From NCBI RefSeq assembly GCF_000382185.1, contig NZ_KB907784.1:1054001-1118000 (forward strand): a DNA stretch of 64,000 bases. Direction: 5' to 3'. The notes under the pieces are model-generated. The model was given only the letters and a program-made list of their open reading frames with translations. It did no database searches and had not been told where the DNA came from. The stretch is from Bordetella sp. FB-8 (GTDB taxonomy: Bacteria > Pseudomonadota > Gammaproteobacteria > Burkholderiales > Burkholderiaceae_B). Both the position numbers and the translations under genes were made by a program. Below are positions 40,284 through 49,480 of the stretch, in pieces. The stretch's first letter is position 1, and every line of letters begins with the position of its first letter.

Positions 40284-41612
40284 ATGTCCAACGCCACCGC
40301 GCCCAAAGTGGGCTTCGTCTCCCTGGGCTGTCCCAAAGCCCTGGTCGACTCCGAACGCATTCTCACGCAACTGCGCACCGAGGGCTACCAGATCAGTCCC
40401 AGCTACGACGACGCCGACGTCGTCGTGGTCAACACCTGCGGCTTCATCGACAGCGCCAAGGCCGAATCGCTCGACGCCATCGGCGAGGCCATCGCCGAGA
40501 ACGGCAAGGTCATCGTCACCGGCTGCATGGGCGTGGAAGAATCCGTCATCCGCGGCGTGCACCCCAGCGTGCTGGCCGTGACCGGCCCGCAACAGTACGA
40601 GCAGGTCGTGCGCGCCGTGCACGATGCCGCCCCGCCCAGGCAGGACCATAACCCGCTGATCGACCTGGTGCCGCCGCAGGGCGTCAAGCTCACGCCGCGC
40701 CACTATGCCTATCTGAAGATTTCAGAAGGCTGCAATCACCGCTGCAGCTTCTGCATTATCCCGTCGATGCGCGGCGATCTGGTCAGCCGGCCGGTGGGCG
40801 ATGTGCTGAACGAAGCCGAGCGCCTGGTCAAAGCCGGCGTGAAGGAACTGCTGGTGATCTCGCAAGACACCAGCGCCTACGGCGTCGACCTCAAGTACCG
40901 CAGCGGTTTCTGGAACGGCCGCCCCGTCAAGACCCGCATGACCGAACTCTGCGGCGCGCTGTCGGAGTTGGGCGTGTGGACGCGCCTGCATTACGTCTAC
41001 CCCTATCCGCACGTCGACGAAGTCATCCCCATGATGGCCGAGGGCAAGATCCTGCCCTACCTGGACATCCCCTTCCAGCACGCCAGCCCGCGCGTGCTAA
41101 AGGCCATGAAGCGTCCTGCGTTCGAAGACAAGACCATGGCACGCATCAAGCAGTGGCGCCAGGCTTGCCCGGACCTGACCATTCGCTCGACCTTCATCGT
41201 CGGCTTTCCCGGCGAGACCGAAGAAGATTTCCAATACCTGCTGGACTGGATGACCGAAGCCCAGCTCGACCGCGTGGGCTGCTTCCAGTATTCGCCCGTG
41301 CAAGGGGCACCGGCCAACGCGCTGGGCGGGCATGTGCCCGACGAGGTCAAGCAGGCGCGCTGGGAGCGCTTCATGGAACACCAGCAGGCGATCTCGGCCG
41401 CGCGTCTTTCGGCCAAGGTGGACCGCGAGATCGACGTGCTGATCGACGGCCCCGACGAGGACGGCGACATCGTCGGCCGCTCCAGCGCCGATGCGCCCGA
41501 GATCGACGGCGTGGTGTATGTGGAAAGCGGCAGAACCCTGAAGGCCGGCGATCTGGTGCGCGTGCGCGTCACGGACGCCGACGAATACGATCTCTGGGGC
41601 GAAACCGTTTAG
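40284..41612 (+). CDS. rimO: Ribosomal protein S12 methylthiotransferase
   Basis: 442 residues from the ATG at 40284. N-terminal MTTase domain with Cys in [27 protein letters not shown] and VTGCMGVEE (first 4Fe-4S). Radical-SAM core [15 protein letters not shown], and a C-terminal TRAM domain (about 370-442). It adds a methylthio group to the Asp of ribosomal protein S12. First gene of a plus-strand block (rimO, LOG, NTF2-like, PNPOx-like) that lies between rsmB and fmt. Confidence 0.97.
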   Translation: MSNATAPKVGFVSLGCPKALVDSERILTQLRTEGYQISPSYDDADVVVVNTCGFIDSAKAESLDAIGEAIAENGKVIVTGCMGVEESVIRGVHPSVLAVTGPQQYEQVVRAVHDAAPPRQDHNPLIDLVPPQGVKLTPRHYAYLKISEGCNHRCSFCIIPSMRGDLVSRPVGDVLNEAERLVKAGVKELLVISQDTSAYGVDLKYRSGFWNGRPVKTRMTELCGALSELGVWTRLHYVYPYPHVDEVIPMMAEGKILPYLDIPFQHASPRVLKAMKRPAFEDKTMARIKQWRQACPDLTIRSTFIVGFPGETEEDFQYLLDWMTEAQLDRVGCFQYSPVQGAPANALGGHVPDEVKQARWERFMEHQQAISAARLSAKVDREIDVLIDGPDEDGDIVGRSSADAPEIDGVVYVESGRTLKAGDLVRVRVTDADEYDLWGETV

Positions 41613-41617
41613 TCAAC

Positions 41618-42202
41618 ATGGCCTTGAAGAACATCTGCGTCTACCTGGGTTCCAACACCGGCCGCACGCCCGTCTACCTCGAGCAGGCGCAGGTGCTGGG
41701 CCGCGAGCTGGCGGGGCGCGGCATCGGCCTGGTCTACGGCGGCTCCAACGTCGGACTCATGGGCGTGCTGGCGGACGCCGCACTGGAAGCGGGCGGCCGC
41801 GTCGTCGGCATCCTCCCCGAGCGCCTCAAAGCCAAGGAAGTGGCGCACCTGGGCCTGACCGAACTGCACATCGTCGCCACCATGCACGAGCGCAAGCACA
41901 GGATGGCCGAAATCTCCGACGGCTTTATCGCCCTGCCAGGCGGCGCCGGCACCCTCGATGAAATCTTCGAGACCTGGACCTGGGCGCAACTGGGATTCCA
42001 CAGCAAGCCTTGCGGTCTGCTCAATATTGCCGGCTATTACGACAAGCTGGCCGACTTCCTCGATCACGCCGCGCAGGAACGGTTCATGCGCCAAGAGCAT
42101 CGAGCCATGCTGATGGTCGAGTCCAGCCCGGCGGCGCTCCTGGACCGCTATGCGGCCTACCAGGCGCCCACCGTCTCGAAATGGATCACCGAGGGAAAGT
42201 GA
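41618..42202 (+). CDS. LOG family protein (cytokinin-riboside 5'-monophosphate phosphoribohydrolase type)
   Basis: 194 residues from the ATG at 41618, 5 bp after rimO. Lysine-decarboxylase-like (LOG) fold with Rossmann start VYLGSNTG, ATMHERKHRM and the signature LPGGAGTLDEIFETWTW. Family members remove ribose-5-phosphate from nucleotide monophosphates such as AMP and N6-modified adenosine monophosphates. The bacterial role is usually purine or cytokinin-like nucleotide breakdown. Probably co-transcribed with rimO and the NTF2-like gene 2 bp downstream. Confidence 0.92.
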   Translation: MALKNICVYLGSNTGRTPVYLEQAQVLGRELAGRGIGLVYGGSNVGLMGVLADAALEAGGRVVGILPERLKAKEVAHLGLTELHIVATMHERKHRMAEISDGFIALPGGAGTLDEIFETWTWAQLGFHSKPCGLLNIAGYYDKLADFLDHAAQERFMRQEHRAMLMVESSPAALLDRYAAYQAPTVSKWITEGK

Positions 42203-42204
42203 TC

Positions 42205-42780
42205 ATGCAGGATCAGATTCCGCGCGATACCGCCGCCGTCCTGCGCGATTATTTCCATGCCAAGGACGAGAACCGCCCCTGGTATATGGCCCGCGCCTTT
42301 GCACCCGATGCGGTGCTCAAGGTCGCGCTGCGCACACAGGCCATTGCCTTCCCCCCCGAATCGCGCGGGGTGCAGGCCATCGCCGACACGCTGGCGCGCC
42401 GCTTCGGCCAGACCTACGACAACGTCTTTACCTTCTATCTGTCGCGCCCCGCGGACGGCGCCATGCTCGATGCCTACCGCTGCGACTGGGTCGTGGCCAT
42501 GACCGAGAAAACGACGGGCCAGGCGCGCGTCGGCTGCGGCCTCTACGAATGGACCTTCCACCGCGAGCCGCACCAGGCCGCCAGCCTGGTCATCACCATC
42601 GAGAACATGCTGACCTTGCCGGCCGACGAGGCCGACGCCATTCTCGATTGGATCACCCGCCTGCCCTATCCTTGGGCCGACGCCCAGCGCATCGTCTCTA
42701 CCGCGCCGGCCATCGAGGCCCTCGCGCCGGTCCTCCAATGGATACGGCGCAACGCGCCACACCCTTCGCTGACGGCCTGA
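42205..42780 (+). CDS. NTF2/SnoaL-like protein of unknown function
   Basis: 191 residues from the ATG at 42205, only 2 bp after the LOG gene. The first ~135 residues look like an NTF2-like fold: an N-terminal helix (DTAAVLRDYFHAKDENRP), then curved strands (RCDWVVAMTE, VGCGLYEWTF). The rest is a helical tail (about 140-190) with LPYPWADAQ. Such folds bind small hydrophobic molecules or act as isomerases or hydrolases, but no catalytic residues are clear. Tight spacing suggests co-expression with rimO and LOG. Confidence 0.65.
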   Translation: MQDQIPRDTAAVLRDYFHAKDENRPWYMARAFAPDAVLKVALRTQAIAFPPESRGVQAIADTLARRFGQTYDNVFTFYLSRPADGAMLDAYRCDWVVAMTEKTTGQARVGCGLYEWTFHREPHQAASLVITIENMLTLPADEADAILDWITRLPYPWADAQRIVSTAPAIEALAPVLQWIRRNAPHPSLTA

Positions 42781-42802
42781 TCCTCCCACTGCGGCAAAGA
42801 CC

Positions 42803-43429
42803 ATGTGCGACCAAGATCCGCAGCGCATCACCGACCTGGAGATGCTGACCCGGTTATACGGCGAACCGAGCACCGCGTCTCTCGTGAAAGAGTTGGATCA
42901 CATCCACCCGCATTACCGGGCCTTCATCCAGGCCGCTCCCTTCGCGGCGCTGGCCACCTGTTCGCCTGAAGGACTGGACGTCTCGCCGCGCGGCGATCCG
43001 GCCGGCTTCGTACACATCGAGGACGCCAGGACGCTGATGATCCCGGACCGGCGCGGCAACAACCGCATCGATAGCCTGCGCAACGTGCTGGCCGATCCGC
43101 GCGTGGCGCTGCTGTTCCTGATACCGGGCGTGAGCGAGACGCTGCGCGTGAACGGCCGCGCCGAGATCCGCGTGGAGCCCGCCCTGCTCGAACGCTTCGC
43201 CATGGATGGCAAGCGGCCGCGCTCGGTGCTCGTCATCCACGTGGAGACGGTGTTCTTCCAATGCTCGCGCGCCATCGTGCGCGCGGGCCTGTGGGATGTG
43301 TCCAAGCACACGGCGCGTAGCGAACTGCCCAGCACCGGCGGCATGCTGGCCGATTTCAGCAAAGGGACGTTCGACGGCCAGACGTACGACCGCGAGTTGG
43401 AATCACGGGTGAAAAGCACGCTGTATTGA
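42803..43429 (+). CDS. Pyridoxamine-5'-phosphate-oxidase-like flavoprotein
   Basis: 208 residues. Split-barrel flavin-binding fold: FIQAAPFAALATCSPEGLDVSPRGDPAGFV, read as two pieces around residues 37-66, then MIPDRRGNNRIDSLRNVL and VALLFLIPG. The family reduces or oxidises FMN- or F420-linked substrates and is often annotated MSMEG_1061-like. C-terminal residues (about 165-208) have YDRELESRVKSTLY. It ends the plus-strand block and is convergent with fmt (6 bp between stops). Substrate unknown. Confidence 0.85.
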   Translation: MCDQDPQRITDLEMLTRLYGEPSTASLVKELDHIHPHYRAFIQAAPFAALATCSPEGLDVSPRGDPAGFVHIEDARTLMIPDRRGNNRIDSLRNVLADPRVALLFLIPGVSETLRVNGRAEIRVEPALLERFAMDGKRPRSVLVIHVETVFFQCSRAIVRAGLWDVSKHTARSELPSTGGMLADFSKGTFDGQTYDRELESRVKSTLY

Positions 43430-43435
43430 GGTGCC

Positions 43436-44365
43436 TCAATCAGGCTGCCAACCGCGCACGAACACATCCACCGGCTGACGCTTTCCGCCCGCCTTCTGCA
43501 GTTCCAATAAGCGTAGCAAGCCCTCGCCCGTGGCAATGTCTATGCCCTGGGCCGTGGCGTTCAGCACGCGGCCCGGCTCCCCCACCCCCGGCAAGGCCTG
43601 CGCCTTCCACACCTTGACCGGATCAGCCAGGCCCGGCAAGCGTATCGTCGCCCCCGGCACGGGATTGAACGCGCGCACGCGGCGCACCAGCAGTTCGGCG
43701 GCCTGCGTGCAATCGAGCGCGGCTTCGGCCTTGTCCAGCTTGGCGGCGTAGGTCACGCCGTCCTCGGGCTGGGGGCGCGGTGTCAGCTGCGCCAGCGTGG
43801 CCAGCGTCTGGACGATGGCGCGGCCGCCCTCCTGGGCCAGCGCGTCGTGCAATTCGGCCGCCGTCAGCGTCTGGCCTATGGGCACTGTGCGTTCGAGCAG
43901 CATGTCGCCCGTATCCAGGCCCTCGTCCATCTGCATGATGGTCACGCCCGTCCGGGCGTCGCCCGCCTCGATGGCGCGCTGGATCGGCGCCGCGCCGCGC
44001 CAGCGCGGCAGCAGGCTGGCATGAATGTTCAGGCAGCCCAGCCGCGGCAATCGCAGCGTCCACACCGGCAGGATCAGACCGTAGGCGGCCACCACCATCA
44101 CGTCCGGCGCCACGCGCTCGAGCAGCGCGCGCGCAGATGCGGCTTCGTCGGGATACTTGCCCTCCAGCCTCAGGCTGCGCGGCTGCGCCACCTCGATGCC
44201 GGCATCGAGCGCGGCCTGCTTGACCGGACTGGGCGTGAGCTTGAGTCCGCGGCCGGCGGGACGATCGGGCTGCGTGAGCACCAGCGCAATCTCATGCCCG
44301 GCGGCCCGCAGGGCCTGCAGAGCGACACGGGCGAAGTCGGGAGTTCCGGCAAAGACAAGGCGCAT
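43436..44365 (-). CDS. fmt: Methionyl-tRNA formyltransferase
   Basis: 309 residues from the ATG at 44365 ([16 protein letters not shown]); an upstream GTG/ATG-type extension lacks family similarity. Formyl-transfer site [20 protein letters not shown] with Asn, His and the downstream Asp ([12 protein letters not shown]). A C-terminal OB-like domain (about 208-309) binds tRNA. Formylates initiator Met-tRNA. It usually follows def directly; here 2.2 kb of opposite-strand genes lie between them. Confidence 0.96.
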   Translation of the reverse strand: MRLVFAGTPDFARVALQALRAAGHEIALVLTQPDRPAGRGLKLTPSPVKQAALDAGIEVAQPRSLRLEGKYPDEAASARALLERVAPDVMVVAAYGLILPVWTLRLPRLGCLNIHASLLPRWRGAAPIQRAIEAGDARTGVTIMQMDEGLDTGDMLLERTVPIGQTLTAAELHDALAQEGGRAIVQTLATLAQLTPRPQPEDGVTYAAKLDKAEAALDCTQAAELLVRRVRAFNPVPGATIRLPGLADPVKVWKAQALPGVGEPGRVLNATAQGIDIATGEGLLRLLELQKAGGKRQPVDVFVRGWQPD

Positions 44366-44447
44366 GGCACAAAAAAGAAACCGTGAAAACGCTATTGTCA
44401 CTCATCGAGCAAGAACGGCTAGGCGCGCGCCCGTGCCGTCGGCGACC

Positions 44448-45329
44448 ATGGCGCAGCTCGCACAACTCACGAGAATCATGCACGACTACGCGAAACGCTT
44501 CGAAGCCGTCCTGGCCCATATCGTCGAAAACCTTGCGGGCGACCTATCGGTTGAAACGCTGGCTCGCCTCGCGAACTTCTCGAAGTTTCATTTTCATAGG
44601 CAGTTCGCCGCCTACATCGGCATGCCGGTTTCGCGCTACGTGCAACTCATGCGTTTGCAAGTGTCCGCCCGCCGCCTGGCCTCGCGCGAACCCTATCCGG
44701 TTCTCGAGGCGGCGTTCGACGCGGGCTTCGACAGCCCGGAGGCCTTCAGCCGCGCGTTCAAGCGCGCGTTCGGCCTGTCGCCCAGCGCGTTTCGGCGGCG
44801 TCCGAGCTGGCATATCTGGAGCGCGAATTTCGTCGTTCCCTACCTTTCCAGGAAACTCACCATGCAAGTGCAAATCGTCGACTTCGCCCAGACCCGCGTC
44901 GCCGCGCTCGAACATATCGGGCCGCCTGGCCTGGTCAACGCGAGCGTGCAAAAATTCATAGCCTGGCGCAAACACAGCGGACACTCTTCCCTGTCCTCGA
45001 ACCGCATCTTCGGCATTCCGTACAACAACCCGGACACGACACCCGAAGACGAATTCCGCTTCGACATCTGCGGGGAAGTCGCCGATCCGGTCGCGCCCAA
45101 TGCCTATGGCGTGCGCGAGATCGTCATCCCCGGCGGCCGGTGCGCCGTGGTCCGGCATACGGGATCGACCGACCATATCGGCGAAACGATCTACCCGATC
45201 TACCGCAACTGGCTGCCTTCGAGCGGCGAGGAATTGCGCGATCACCCCTTGTTCTTCCATTATGTGAACGTCTGCCCCGAAACCCCGCAGGACCGGTGGC
45301 AAACCGACATCCACCTTCCCCTGGCTTAG
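44448..45329 (+). CDS. AraC family regulator with C-terminal GyrI-like effector domain
   Basis: 293 residues from the ATG at 44448; ATG at 44478 (MHDYAKRFEAVLAHI) is a likely alternative. Two HTH units (about 15-115) contain LSVETLARLANFSKFHFHRQF and DAGFDSPEAFSRAFKRAFGL. A GyrI-like small-molecule-binding domain (about 140-293) begins VQIVDFAQTRVAALEHIGPP. Rob/SoxS-like GyrI fusions respond to drugs or toxic small molecules. It is the first gene of a plus-strand cassette inserted between fmt and def. Confidence 0.9.
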   Translation: MAQLAQLTRIMHDYAKRFEAVLAHIVENLAGDLSVETLARLANFSKFHFHRQFAAYIGMPVSRYVQLMRLQVSARRLASREPYPVLEAAFDAGFDSPEAFSRAFKRAFGLSPSAFRRRPSWHIWSANFVVPYLSRKLTMQVQIVDFAQTRVAALEHIGPPGLVNASVQKFIAWRKHSGHSSLSSNRIFGIPYNNPDTTPEDEFRFDICGEVADPVAPNAYGVREIVIPGGRCAVVRHTGSTDHIGETIYPIYRNWLPSSGEELRDHPLFFHYVNVCPETPQDRWQTDIHLPLA

Positions 45330-45463
45330 ATCATTGCAGTATCCCGCCCTCATACGCCGGCTGCTTCGCGCCAAAGAACCCATGGACGCCGCCTCGCACG
45401 AGGCCCGGCCCGCCAGGCGCCCGGCCGCGGATACATTGCGGCCCCCCCAGCCAAGGAGCTGTC

Positions 45464-45598
45464 ATGAACGAAGGTTTCGATATCGTGGGCCGGTATGGCG
45501 ACGACCTGGACGCGGCGCGCGCATTCTGCATGGACACGCGGCAATTGCGCGATCCGGCCGGCCAGGGGTGGAAGTTGATCCAGGCACGCAAGGCGTAG
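45464..45598 (+). CDS. 44-residue ORF of unknown function
   Basis: ATG preceded by AAGGAGCTGTC (strong ribosome site). Encodes MNEGFDIVGRYGDDLDAARA and ends KLIQARKA. No similarity recognised. Codon use is like that of real genes here, and the start lies 134 bp after the AraC-GyrI stop; its stop is 7 bp before the YafY-type gene. It may be the surviving N-terminus of a longer protein, or a true small gene. Confidence 0.5.
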   Translation: MNEGFDIVGRYGDDLDAARAFCMDTRQLRDPAGQGWKLIQARKA

Positions 45599-45605
45599 AA
45601 CAGAC

Positions 45606-46019
45606 ATGTCCCGCACACGGCGCCTGCTCGACCTGATCCAGATCCTGCGCGGCCACCGGTTTCCCATTGCCGGCGAGCGACTGGCCGAGCAGCTTGGCAT
45701 CAGCCTTCGCACGCTGTACCGGGATATCCGCAGCCTGCAGGAACAAGGCGCCCACATCGACGGCGCGCCCGGGCTGGGCTATCTCCTGCGTCCCGGCTTC
45801 ATGTTGCCGCCCCTGATGTTCTCGGAAGAGGAGATCGAGGCCCTGGTACTCGTGGCCTGGTGCGAGCTGCGCCAGGGGTTCCGCCATTTCCGCACGGACC
45901 ACATCAGCGCGATGGAAACCTTGCCGCAGCGCTACCCTCGGCGCCGGCAGGCTTTGCTCAAGGCATGGCGCGAGCAGGAAGGCCTCTTGCGGCGTAATCC
46001 CACTGCTGACAAAAATTGA
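45606..46019 (+). pseudogene. YafY/WYL-type regulator with large internal in-frame deletion
   Basis: 137 residues where the family has about 230. The N-terminal HTH is intact (RTRRLLDLIQILRGHRFPI, LGISLRTLYRDIRSLQEQG, GYLLRPGFMLPPLMFSEEE). EIEALVL then runs directly into VAWCELRQGFRHFRTD and YPRRRQALLKAW, which in full-length members lies at the very end of the WYL domain. About 90-100 residues, including the WYL core, are gone; the join is at a shared Val-Leu. The frame is preserved, so a small DNA-binding protein could still be made. It precedes a VOC gene, the usual partner of such regulators. Confidence 0.8.
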
Positions 46020-46084
46020 CAGCAGTGCGGTCTAGCATGCATTCCGAGGCAATTGACCGCCTCGCCTCTTTCCGGAGCACACGC

Positions 46085-46456
46085 ATGCGCGACCCGAACT
46101 ACTGCCTTCTGTATGTGAACGACCCGGCCGCCAGCACGGCCTTCTATGCGGGCCTGCTGGGCAAGCGCCCGGTCGAAGCCTCGCCGACCTTCGCGCTGTT
46201 TGTCCTCGGATCGGGCATCATGCTGGGGCTGTGGTCCCGCCATGCGGTCGAGCCCGCGGCAAGCGCCTCGGGCGGCGGCGCAGAACTGGCTTTTCCGGTC
46301 GACAGCGATGCCGAGGTCGACACCGTCTATGCGGACTGGCGCGCCCGGCGCCTGGCCATCGCCCAAGCGCCGACCCGCATGGATTTCGGCTACACCTTCG
46401 TCGCCACGGACCCCGATGGGCATCGCCTGCGCGTTTTCTCGCCTGCGCCGCAATAA
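46085..46456 (+). CDS. VOC (glyoxalase/bleomycin-resistance-like) protein
   Basis: 123 residues from the ATG at 46085. Two beta-alpha-beta-beta-beta repeats: YCLLYVNDPAASTAFYAGLL at the start, and FGYTFVATDPDGHRLRVFSP at the end. The metal-ligand pattern is weak, so the activity (glyoxalase, dioxygenase or antibiotic binding) is undecided. YafY-type regulators are commonly followed by a gene of this kind. Last gene of the cassette between fmt and def. Confidence 0.85.
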   Translation: MRDPNYCLLYVNDPAASTAFYAGLLGKRPVEASPTFALFVLGSGIMLGLWSRHAVEPAASASGGGAELAFPVDSDAEVDTVYADWRARRLAIAQAPTRMDFGYTFVATDPDGHRLRVFSPAPQ

Positions 46457-46537
46457 GCCCAGGCCGGCCTGTTGCCTAAAGCATCTTTACAGCCGCGCGG
46501 GACGGCCTTGACAGCCTGGATAGAGCGGACGCCCGCC

Positions 46538-47050
46538 TCAAGCCTTGACCAGCTCACGCTCGGCCTTTTTCATCTTGGTCTTGATGCGGTTGCGCTTGAG
46601 CGCAGACAGGTATTCGACGAAGACCTTGCCTTCCAGGTGGTCCATCTCGTGCTGCACGCAGACGGCCAGAAGGCCTTCGGCTTGCATTTCGTAGGGGCGG
46701 CCTTCCTCGTCCAGCGCCGTGAAGCGGATGCGCTCGGCGCGCTCGACCTCGTCGTAAATGCCGGGCACCGACAGGCAGCCTTCCTCGACCGCCTTGACGG
46801 TCTCGCTCTTCCAGGTGATCTCGGGGTTGATCAGCACCAGCAGGTCGCGGCCCTCGTCCGACACGTCGATGACGATGACGCGCTCATGCACGTCGACCTG
46901 CGTCGCCGCCAGGCCCACGCCGGGCGCTTCGTACATGGTGTCGGCCATATCGCGCACCAGCTTGCGGATGCGCTCGTCCACCACCGCGACCGGCTTGGCT
47001 TTCTTGTGCAAGCGGGCATCGGGATAGCGCAGGATGGTAAGCAAGGCCAT
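46538..47050 (-). CDS. def: Peptide deformylase
   Basis: 170 residues. Motif 1 GVGLAATQ, motif 2 EGCLSVPG (Cys metal ligand) and motif 3 QHEMDHLEG (His ligands) are complete. Removes the formyl group from nascent proteins with a bound Fe(II). Divergent from dprA and upstream of fmt on the same strand, but separated from it by the AraC/44-aa/YafY/VOC cassette. Confidence 0.98.
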   Translation of the reverse strand: MALLTILRYPDARLHKKAKPVAVVDERIRKLVRDMADTMYEAPGVGLAATQVDVHERVIVIDVSDEGRDLLVLINPEITWKSETVKAVEEGCLSVPGIYDEVERAERIRFTALDEEGRPYEMQAEGLLAVCVQHEMDHLEGKVFVEYLSALKRNRIKTKMKKAERELVKA

Positions 47051-47275
47051 GATGAAAAACGGAAAACGTTGAAAATTTCAATGGCACTATGATAATCGAT
47101 TAGCCCATTGATTTCTAATCGCTTTTTCCTAATTCCAGGATAGAGCGGGACAACAGCCGGGTGGCGCGGGCGCCGCAAATCGTGCCGCAAACCCGTCACG
47201 CTGGCGACCCTGGGCACGGCCCGCCCATGCGACACTAGCGTGCTGTTCCGCTCCCACATTCCCGCCGGCGCGCCC

Positions 47276-48412
47276 ATGCCGCTCACGCACACCCACGACG
47301 AACTTTCCGCCTGGCTGCGCCTGTCGCTCGAACCCGATCTGGGTCCGTCGCTGGCCTACGCCCTGCTGTCCGCCCTGGGCGAACCCGCGCAGATCTACGC
47401 CCGCCGGTCCACCGAGCTGATGCGGCACGTCCCGCAGAGCCTGGCCCTGCAGCTCGCAGCCGGACCGCCGGCCGAGATCGGCGCCCAGATCGAGGCCACG
47501 CTGCGCTGGGTGGACGAACCGGGCCGGCACATCCTCACGCTGGCCGATTCCGCTTACCCCAAGCAGCTGCTCACCATCGCCGACCCGCCGCTGCTGCTCT
47601 ATGTGGCGGGGGACCCCGCGCAACTGTCCAAACCCGGCCTGGCCGTGGTGGGTACGCGCAACGCCACGCCCGGGGGTGCGGAAAACGCCCGCGCCTTCTC
47701 GCGCCACCTGGCCGCGCAAGGCTGGAGCGTGGTCAGCGGGCTGGCGCTGGGCATAGACGGCGCCGCGCACGAGGGCGCCCTGGCCGCCGGCCCTCAGGGC
47801 GCGGGAACCACAGCGGTGATGGGCACCGGCATCGACCGCATCTATCCGGCCGCGCATCGCGATCTGGCGTACCGCATCGCGGCGCAAGGCGCGCTGGTCA
47901 GCGAGTTTGCATTGGGCACCCCGGTGCGGCCGTTCCACTTTCCGCGCCGCAATCGTCTGGTGGCCGGCTTGTCGCGCGGCGTGCTGGTGGTGGAAGCCGC
48001 CCGGCAGAGTGGTTCGCTCATCACGGCCCGCCTGGCTGCTGAAAGCGGCCGCGAAGTTTTCGCCATCCCCGGTTCGATCCACTCTCCCTTGTCGCGCGGT
48101 TGCCATGCCCTGATCCGGCAGGGCGCCAAGCTGGTCGAGACGGCGCAGGACATCACGGACGAACTGGGCCTGCCCGCCCCCGGCGCCAGGCCTGTGCCGG
48201 CAAAGGCGGCGCCGGCCGCCACCCCCGCCGCGCCAGAGCACCCCCTGCTCCACGCCCTGGGTCACGACCCCCTACACCTGGATGCCCTGCAAACCCGCAC
48301 GGGACTGGACACCGCCACGCTGCAGGCGCAACTGCTGGAACTGGAGCTGGCCGGGCATATCGTTCGGCTGGACGACGGGCGGTTTCAACAGCGGGCGTCG
48401 GGAAAGGCCTGA
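47276..48412 (+). CDS. dprA: DNA-processing protein DprA (Smf)
   Basis: 378 residues from the ATG at 47276. SAM-like N-terminal part (to ~70), then a Rossmann core with VVGTRNATPGGAENARAFSR, SGLALGIDGAAHEGAL, FHFPRRNRLVAGLSRGVLVVEA and the C-terminal winged helix (about 310-378). Loads RecA onto incoming single-stranded DNA during natural transformation. Divergent from def, as in many proteobacteria; comF at 30.9 kb is a further competence-type gene. Confidence 0.96.
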   Translation: MPLTHTHDELSAWLRLSLEPDLGPSLAYALLSALGEPAQIYARRSTELMRHVPQSLALQLAAGPPAEIGAQIEATLRWVDEPGRHILTLADSAYPKQLLTIADPPLLLYVAGDPAQLSKPGLAVVGTRNATPGGAENARAFSRHLAAQGWSVVSGLALGIDGAAHEGALAAGPQGAGTTAVMGTGIDRIYPAAHRDLAYRIAAQGALVSEFALGTPVRPFHFPRRNRLVAGLSRGVLVVEAARQSGSLITARLAAESGREVFAIPGSIHSPLSRGCHALIRQGAKLVETAQDITDELGLPAPGARPVPAKAAPAATPAAPEHPLLHALGHDPLHLDALQTRTGLDTATLQAQLLELELAGHIVRLDDGRFQQRASGKA

Positions 48413-48458
48413 AGCATTCAGTCCCATGGCCCAATGCGGCTGCGGTCGCTTTGCGCTA

Positions 48459-48473
48459 TCGTTGGCCCAACGA
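48459..48473. promoter_or_regulatory. 15-bp inverted repeat upstream of the lyase gene
   Basis: TCGTTGG-C-CCAACGA, 25 bp before the ATG at 48499. Position and symmetry fit a repressor site, but no regulator gene is adjacent. Confidence 0.35.
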
Positions 48474-48498
48474 CCAATCATCCGCCCCGGAGCCGAAA

Positions 48499-49407
48499 AT
48501 GTCCCTGCCTGCCCGCGTAAAACTTGTCGAGGTCGCACCGCGCGACGGCTTGCAGAACGAGAAGAACTTCATCGCCACTGAGGTCAAGGTCGAATTGGTG
48601 GAAAGGCTGGCCAATGCCGGCTTTCCCAATGTCGAGGCAGCGTCCTTCGTGTCGCCCAAGTGGGTGCCGCAGATGGCCGACGGCGCGCAAGTCATGGCAG
48701 GCATACGCCGCAAGCCGGGCACGATCTATTCGGTGCTCACGCCCAATATGCGGGGCTTCGAAGGCGCCCTGGCCGCGCGGGCCGACGAAGTGGTGATCTT
48801 CGGCGCGGCCAGCGAAGCCTTCTCGCAGCGCAACATCAACTGTTCGATCGCCGAATCCATCGCACGCTTCGAACCCGTGGCGCAGGCGGCCAAGGCCGCC
48901 GGCATGCGCCTGCGCGGCAGCATCAGCTGCGCGCTGGGCTGCCCGTACCAGGGCGAAGTACCCATCGCGTCGGTGGTGGATGTGGCGCAGCGCTTGCTGG
49001 CGCTGGGCTGCGACGAGATCGACGTGGCCGACACCATAGGCGTGGGCACCCCGTTGCTCACGCGCAAGGTCATGAGCGCCGTCACGGCCAAGATCGATCC
49101 TGCGCGCGTCTCGGGCCATTTCCACGACACCTACGGCCAGGCGCTGGCCAACATTCTGGCCACGCTGGAGACGGGCATCTCGATCTTCCATGCCTCGGTC
49201 TCGGGCCTGGGCGGCTGCCCCTACGCCAAGGGCGCCACCGGCAACGTGGCCACCGAGGACGTGGTCTACATGCTGCGCGGCCTGGGCATCGACACCGGCG
49301 TGGACTTCGACGCGCTGGTCGACATCGGCCAATGGATCTCTGGCCACCTGGACCGCAAAGGCGGCAGCCGGGCGGGCAACGCGACGGCGGCCAAACGGGC
49401 GGCTTGA
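48499..49407 (+). CDS. mvaB: Hydroxymethylglutaryl-CoA lyase
   Basis: 302 residues from the ATG at 48499. HMGL/TIM-barrel family: EVAPRDGLQNEKNFIAT (metal-binding Asp), the SGHFHDTYGQALAN His-x-His, and the signature GLGGCPYAKGATGNVATED with the catalytic Cys. Cleaves HMG-CoA to acetyl-CoA and acetoacetate in leucine breakdown. No leucine-catabolism partners (such as methylcrotonyl-CoA carboxylase) lie next to it. Followed by a strong bidirectional hairpin. Confidence 0.93.
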   Translation: MSLPARVKLVEVAPRDGLQNEKNFIATEVKVELVERLANAGFPNVEAASFVSPKWVPQMADGAQVMAGIRRKPGTIYSVLTPNMRGFEGALAARADEVVIFGAASEAFSQRNINCSIAESIARFEPVAQAAKAAGMRLRGSISCALGCPYQGEVPIASVVDVAQRLLALGCDEIDVADTIGVGTPLLTRKVMSAVTAKIDPARVSGHFHDTYGQALANILATLETGISIFHASVSGLGGCPYAKGATGNVATEDVVYMLRGLGIDTGVDFDALVDIGQWISGHLDRKGGSRAGNATAAKRAA

Positions 49408-49445
49408 GCCGCGCGTCCCGGCCGGGAAAGCGGGCCGCGGCAGAC

Positions 49446-49470
49446 AAAGGCCGCGCAGTGCGCGGCCTTT
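49446..49470. terminator. Bidirectional hairpin between convergent genes
   Basis: Perfect 11-bp stem AAAGGCCGCGC / GCGCGGCCTTT with a 3-nt loop, between the stops of the lyase (49407) and the aminotransferase (49481). A/T ends on both sides allow it to act in both directions. Confidence 0.75.
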
Positions 49471-49480
49471 GCGCACGGAC

